From a virus, in IMG/VR virus record IMGVR_UViG_3300031251_000043, positions 1-44,619 of that record: 44,619 bases of DNA. One strand, 5' to 3'. Below the pieces are notes generated by a model. The model saw nothing but the letters and a program-made list of their open reading frames with translations. It searched no databases and was not told the origin of the DNA. Shown here in pieces: positions 43,877 to 44,619 of the stretch; positions within the stretch are counted from its first letter, which is position 1, and each line of letters opens with the position of its first letter. A program made the position numbers and the translations under genes.

Positions 43877-44071
43877 ATGCAAGTCACTAAAGGCAACGAA
43901 ACATACTCCATATTCACTAACGAGGAACACGTTAGGAACGTAGTCGAGCAATTGAAACGCGATGACCCAGACTGGTCATATAATACGGTCGAGAGCAAGG
44001 GGACCATGGGCGGGAAAACGTGGACCATTATGGTTTACGACGAAAACGACAAGTTCTTAGGGTTCCTATAG
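43877..44071 (+). CDS. Hypothetical small protein (64 aa)
   Basis: A 64-aa protein (MQVTKGNETYSIFTNEEHVR; WSYNTVESKGTMGGKTWTIM; ending DENDKFLGFL) with an alternating beta-helix-beta-beta layout. The ATG at 43877 has GGAG 8 nt upstream. A longer in-frame start at 43847 lies in the promoter. It is the first rightward gene after the divergent control region. No family is recognised. Confidence 0.6.
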   Translation: MQVTKGNETYSIFTNEEHVRNVVEQLKRDDPDWSYNTVESKGTMGGKTWTIMVYDENDKFLGFL

Positions 44072-44165
44072 CGCAAGGTGACATCTAGTTAGGCGCATGA
44101 CCACACAAGGGATACGTGCGCCTGCATGGATGCCAAATGGTGTTCAATAGCAAAGGGTTACTAAC

Positions 44166-44619
44166 ATGCAAATAGGTGAAGCAAAGCGCATAACAGGGGG
44201 AGGCTTAGGCAAACCCTCGAAAATGCCAGGGACTAGCTACGGCTTGCCCGCGAAGGCCTGCCATGTGGGAGCTAAGCTTGCGAAGGTCGAGGGGTCAGTT
44301 TGCCATGGGTGCTATGCGCTCAAAGGCAATTACCTATACCCTAGCGTTCAAACGGCTCAGGAACGGCGCTTAGCGTCAATTACTGACCCGCAATGGGTTG
44401 ATGCGATGGTTACGCTCTTGAACCATAGCGGAACCGGCTGGCACCGCTGGCACGATAGCGGCGATTTGCAATCGGTTGATCATTTGCTTGCTATAAGCGA
44501 CATTTGCCGCGCTACGCCGCATATTCAACACTGGCTTCCTACGCGGGAAATTATGATTGTTAAGGCTTGCGTTGCGCGCTTAGCGGCGTTCGGCCGGGAA
44601 CTGCCTAGCAATTTATGTG
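44166..44619 (+). CDS. Gp88-like Cys-rich phage protein, N-terminal part (continues at 1..312)
   Basis: Starts at ATG 44166 with AAAGGG upstream. The translation is read directly across the circle join: GEAKRITGGGLGKPSKMPGT, SYGLPAKACHVGAKLAKVEG, SVCHGCYALKGNYLYPSVQT, then a helical region with WHRWHDSGDLQSVDHL. The order K-M-P-G-TSY-LPA-C, CxxCYALKG and W-HDSGD resembles the Gene product 88 (Gp88) family known from actinophages and other phages. The full product is 212 aa with Cys clusters at both ends, suggesting a metal-binding enzyme. Activity is unknown. Confidence 0.65.
   Translation, partial: MQIGEAKRITGGGLGKPSKMPGTSYGLPAKACHVGAKLAKVEGSVCHGCYALKGNYLYPSVQTAQERRLASITDPQWVDAMVTLLNHSGTGWHRWHDSGDLQSVDHLLAISDICRATPHIQHWLPTREIMIVKACVARLAAFGRELPSNLC
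44493..44619. repeat. Terminal direct repeat (contig-end overlap), right copy
   Basis: Identical to bases 1-127. See the left copy: it marks circular closure of the assembly and should be counted once when the genome length or gene list is used. Confidence 0.9.

Overview
The window is one complete bacteriophage genome assembled as a circle. The first 127 bases recur exactly as the last 127 (44493..44619), so the unique length is 44492 bases, and the gene cut by the contig ends (44166..44619 continuing into 1..312) reads through in frame. The phage is a tailed podovirus-type phage. It has a T7-like replication and transcription set: single-subunit RNA polymerase, ssDNA-binding protein, endonuclease I, primase-helicase, family A DNA polymerase and 5'-3' exonuclease. 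It also carries a tyrosine integrase, which T7 lacks. The host is probably a Gram-negative proteobacterium: the 3' end of the integrase gene holds the 5' half of a tRNA-Cys, lysis uses a three-helix holin with a GH108-type muramidase, and promoters are sigma-70-like. I cannot name genus or family.

Layout. (1) Around 43.7-44.5 kb and 0-3.7 kb is the control and lysogeny region. Divergent TTGACA promoters drive small leftward genes (DUF2786 protein and two unknowns) and rightward genes (gp88-like Cys-rich protein, HTH_39-type protein, tiny membrane proteins, a MarR-like regulator, the integrase). A candidate attP lies in the integrase 3' end. (2) 3.9-17.6 kb, plus strand, holds RNA polymerase, then DNA metabolism, nucleotide metabolism (DUF3310, a PRA-PH/MazG-like pyrophosphohydrolase, a B12-dependent class II ribonucleotide reductase) and an orphan IS3-OrfA-like protein. 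(3) A strong bidirectional terminator at 17.65 kb. (4) 41.7 down to 17.7 kb, minus strand, is the late module. In transcription order it runs: tail collar protein, membrane protein, tail or stabilization protein, internal virion proteins (one with a lytic transglycosylase domain), terminases, portal, scaffold, major capsid protein, decoration and surface proteins including a PKD/BspA-repeat protein, head-tail adaptor, tail fibre, muramidase and holin. Unlike T7, the replication and structural modules converge on opposite strands.

Most notable features. A 218-nt group I intron interrupts the major capsid gene 33 nt after its ATG, with an HNH endonuclease gene sitting just upstream of the capsid ATG rather than inside the intron. 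There are four endonuclease VII/HNH-type homing nucleases at gene boundaries. The attP candidate duplicates the 5' (not 3') half of tRNA-Cys and has a sigma-70-like promoter pointing into it, so the prophage could supply both promoter and 5' half of the restored tRNA. A family of about a dozen TTGACA promoters with shared flanks is spread over the genome. The surface proteins include 72-bp repeats and a tandem pair of tiny paralogous genes.
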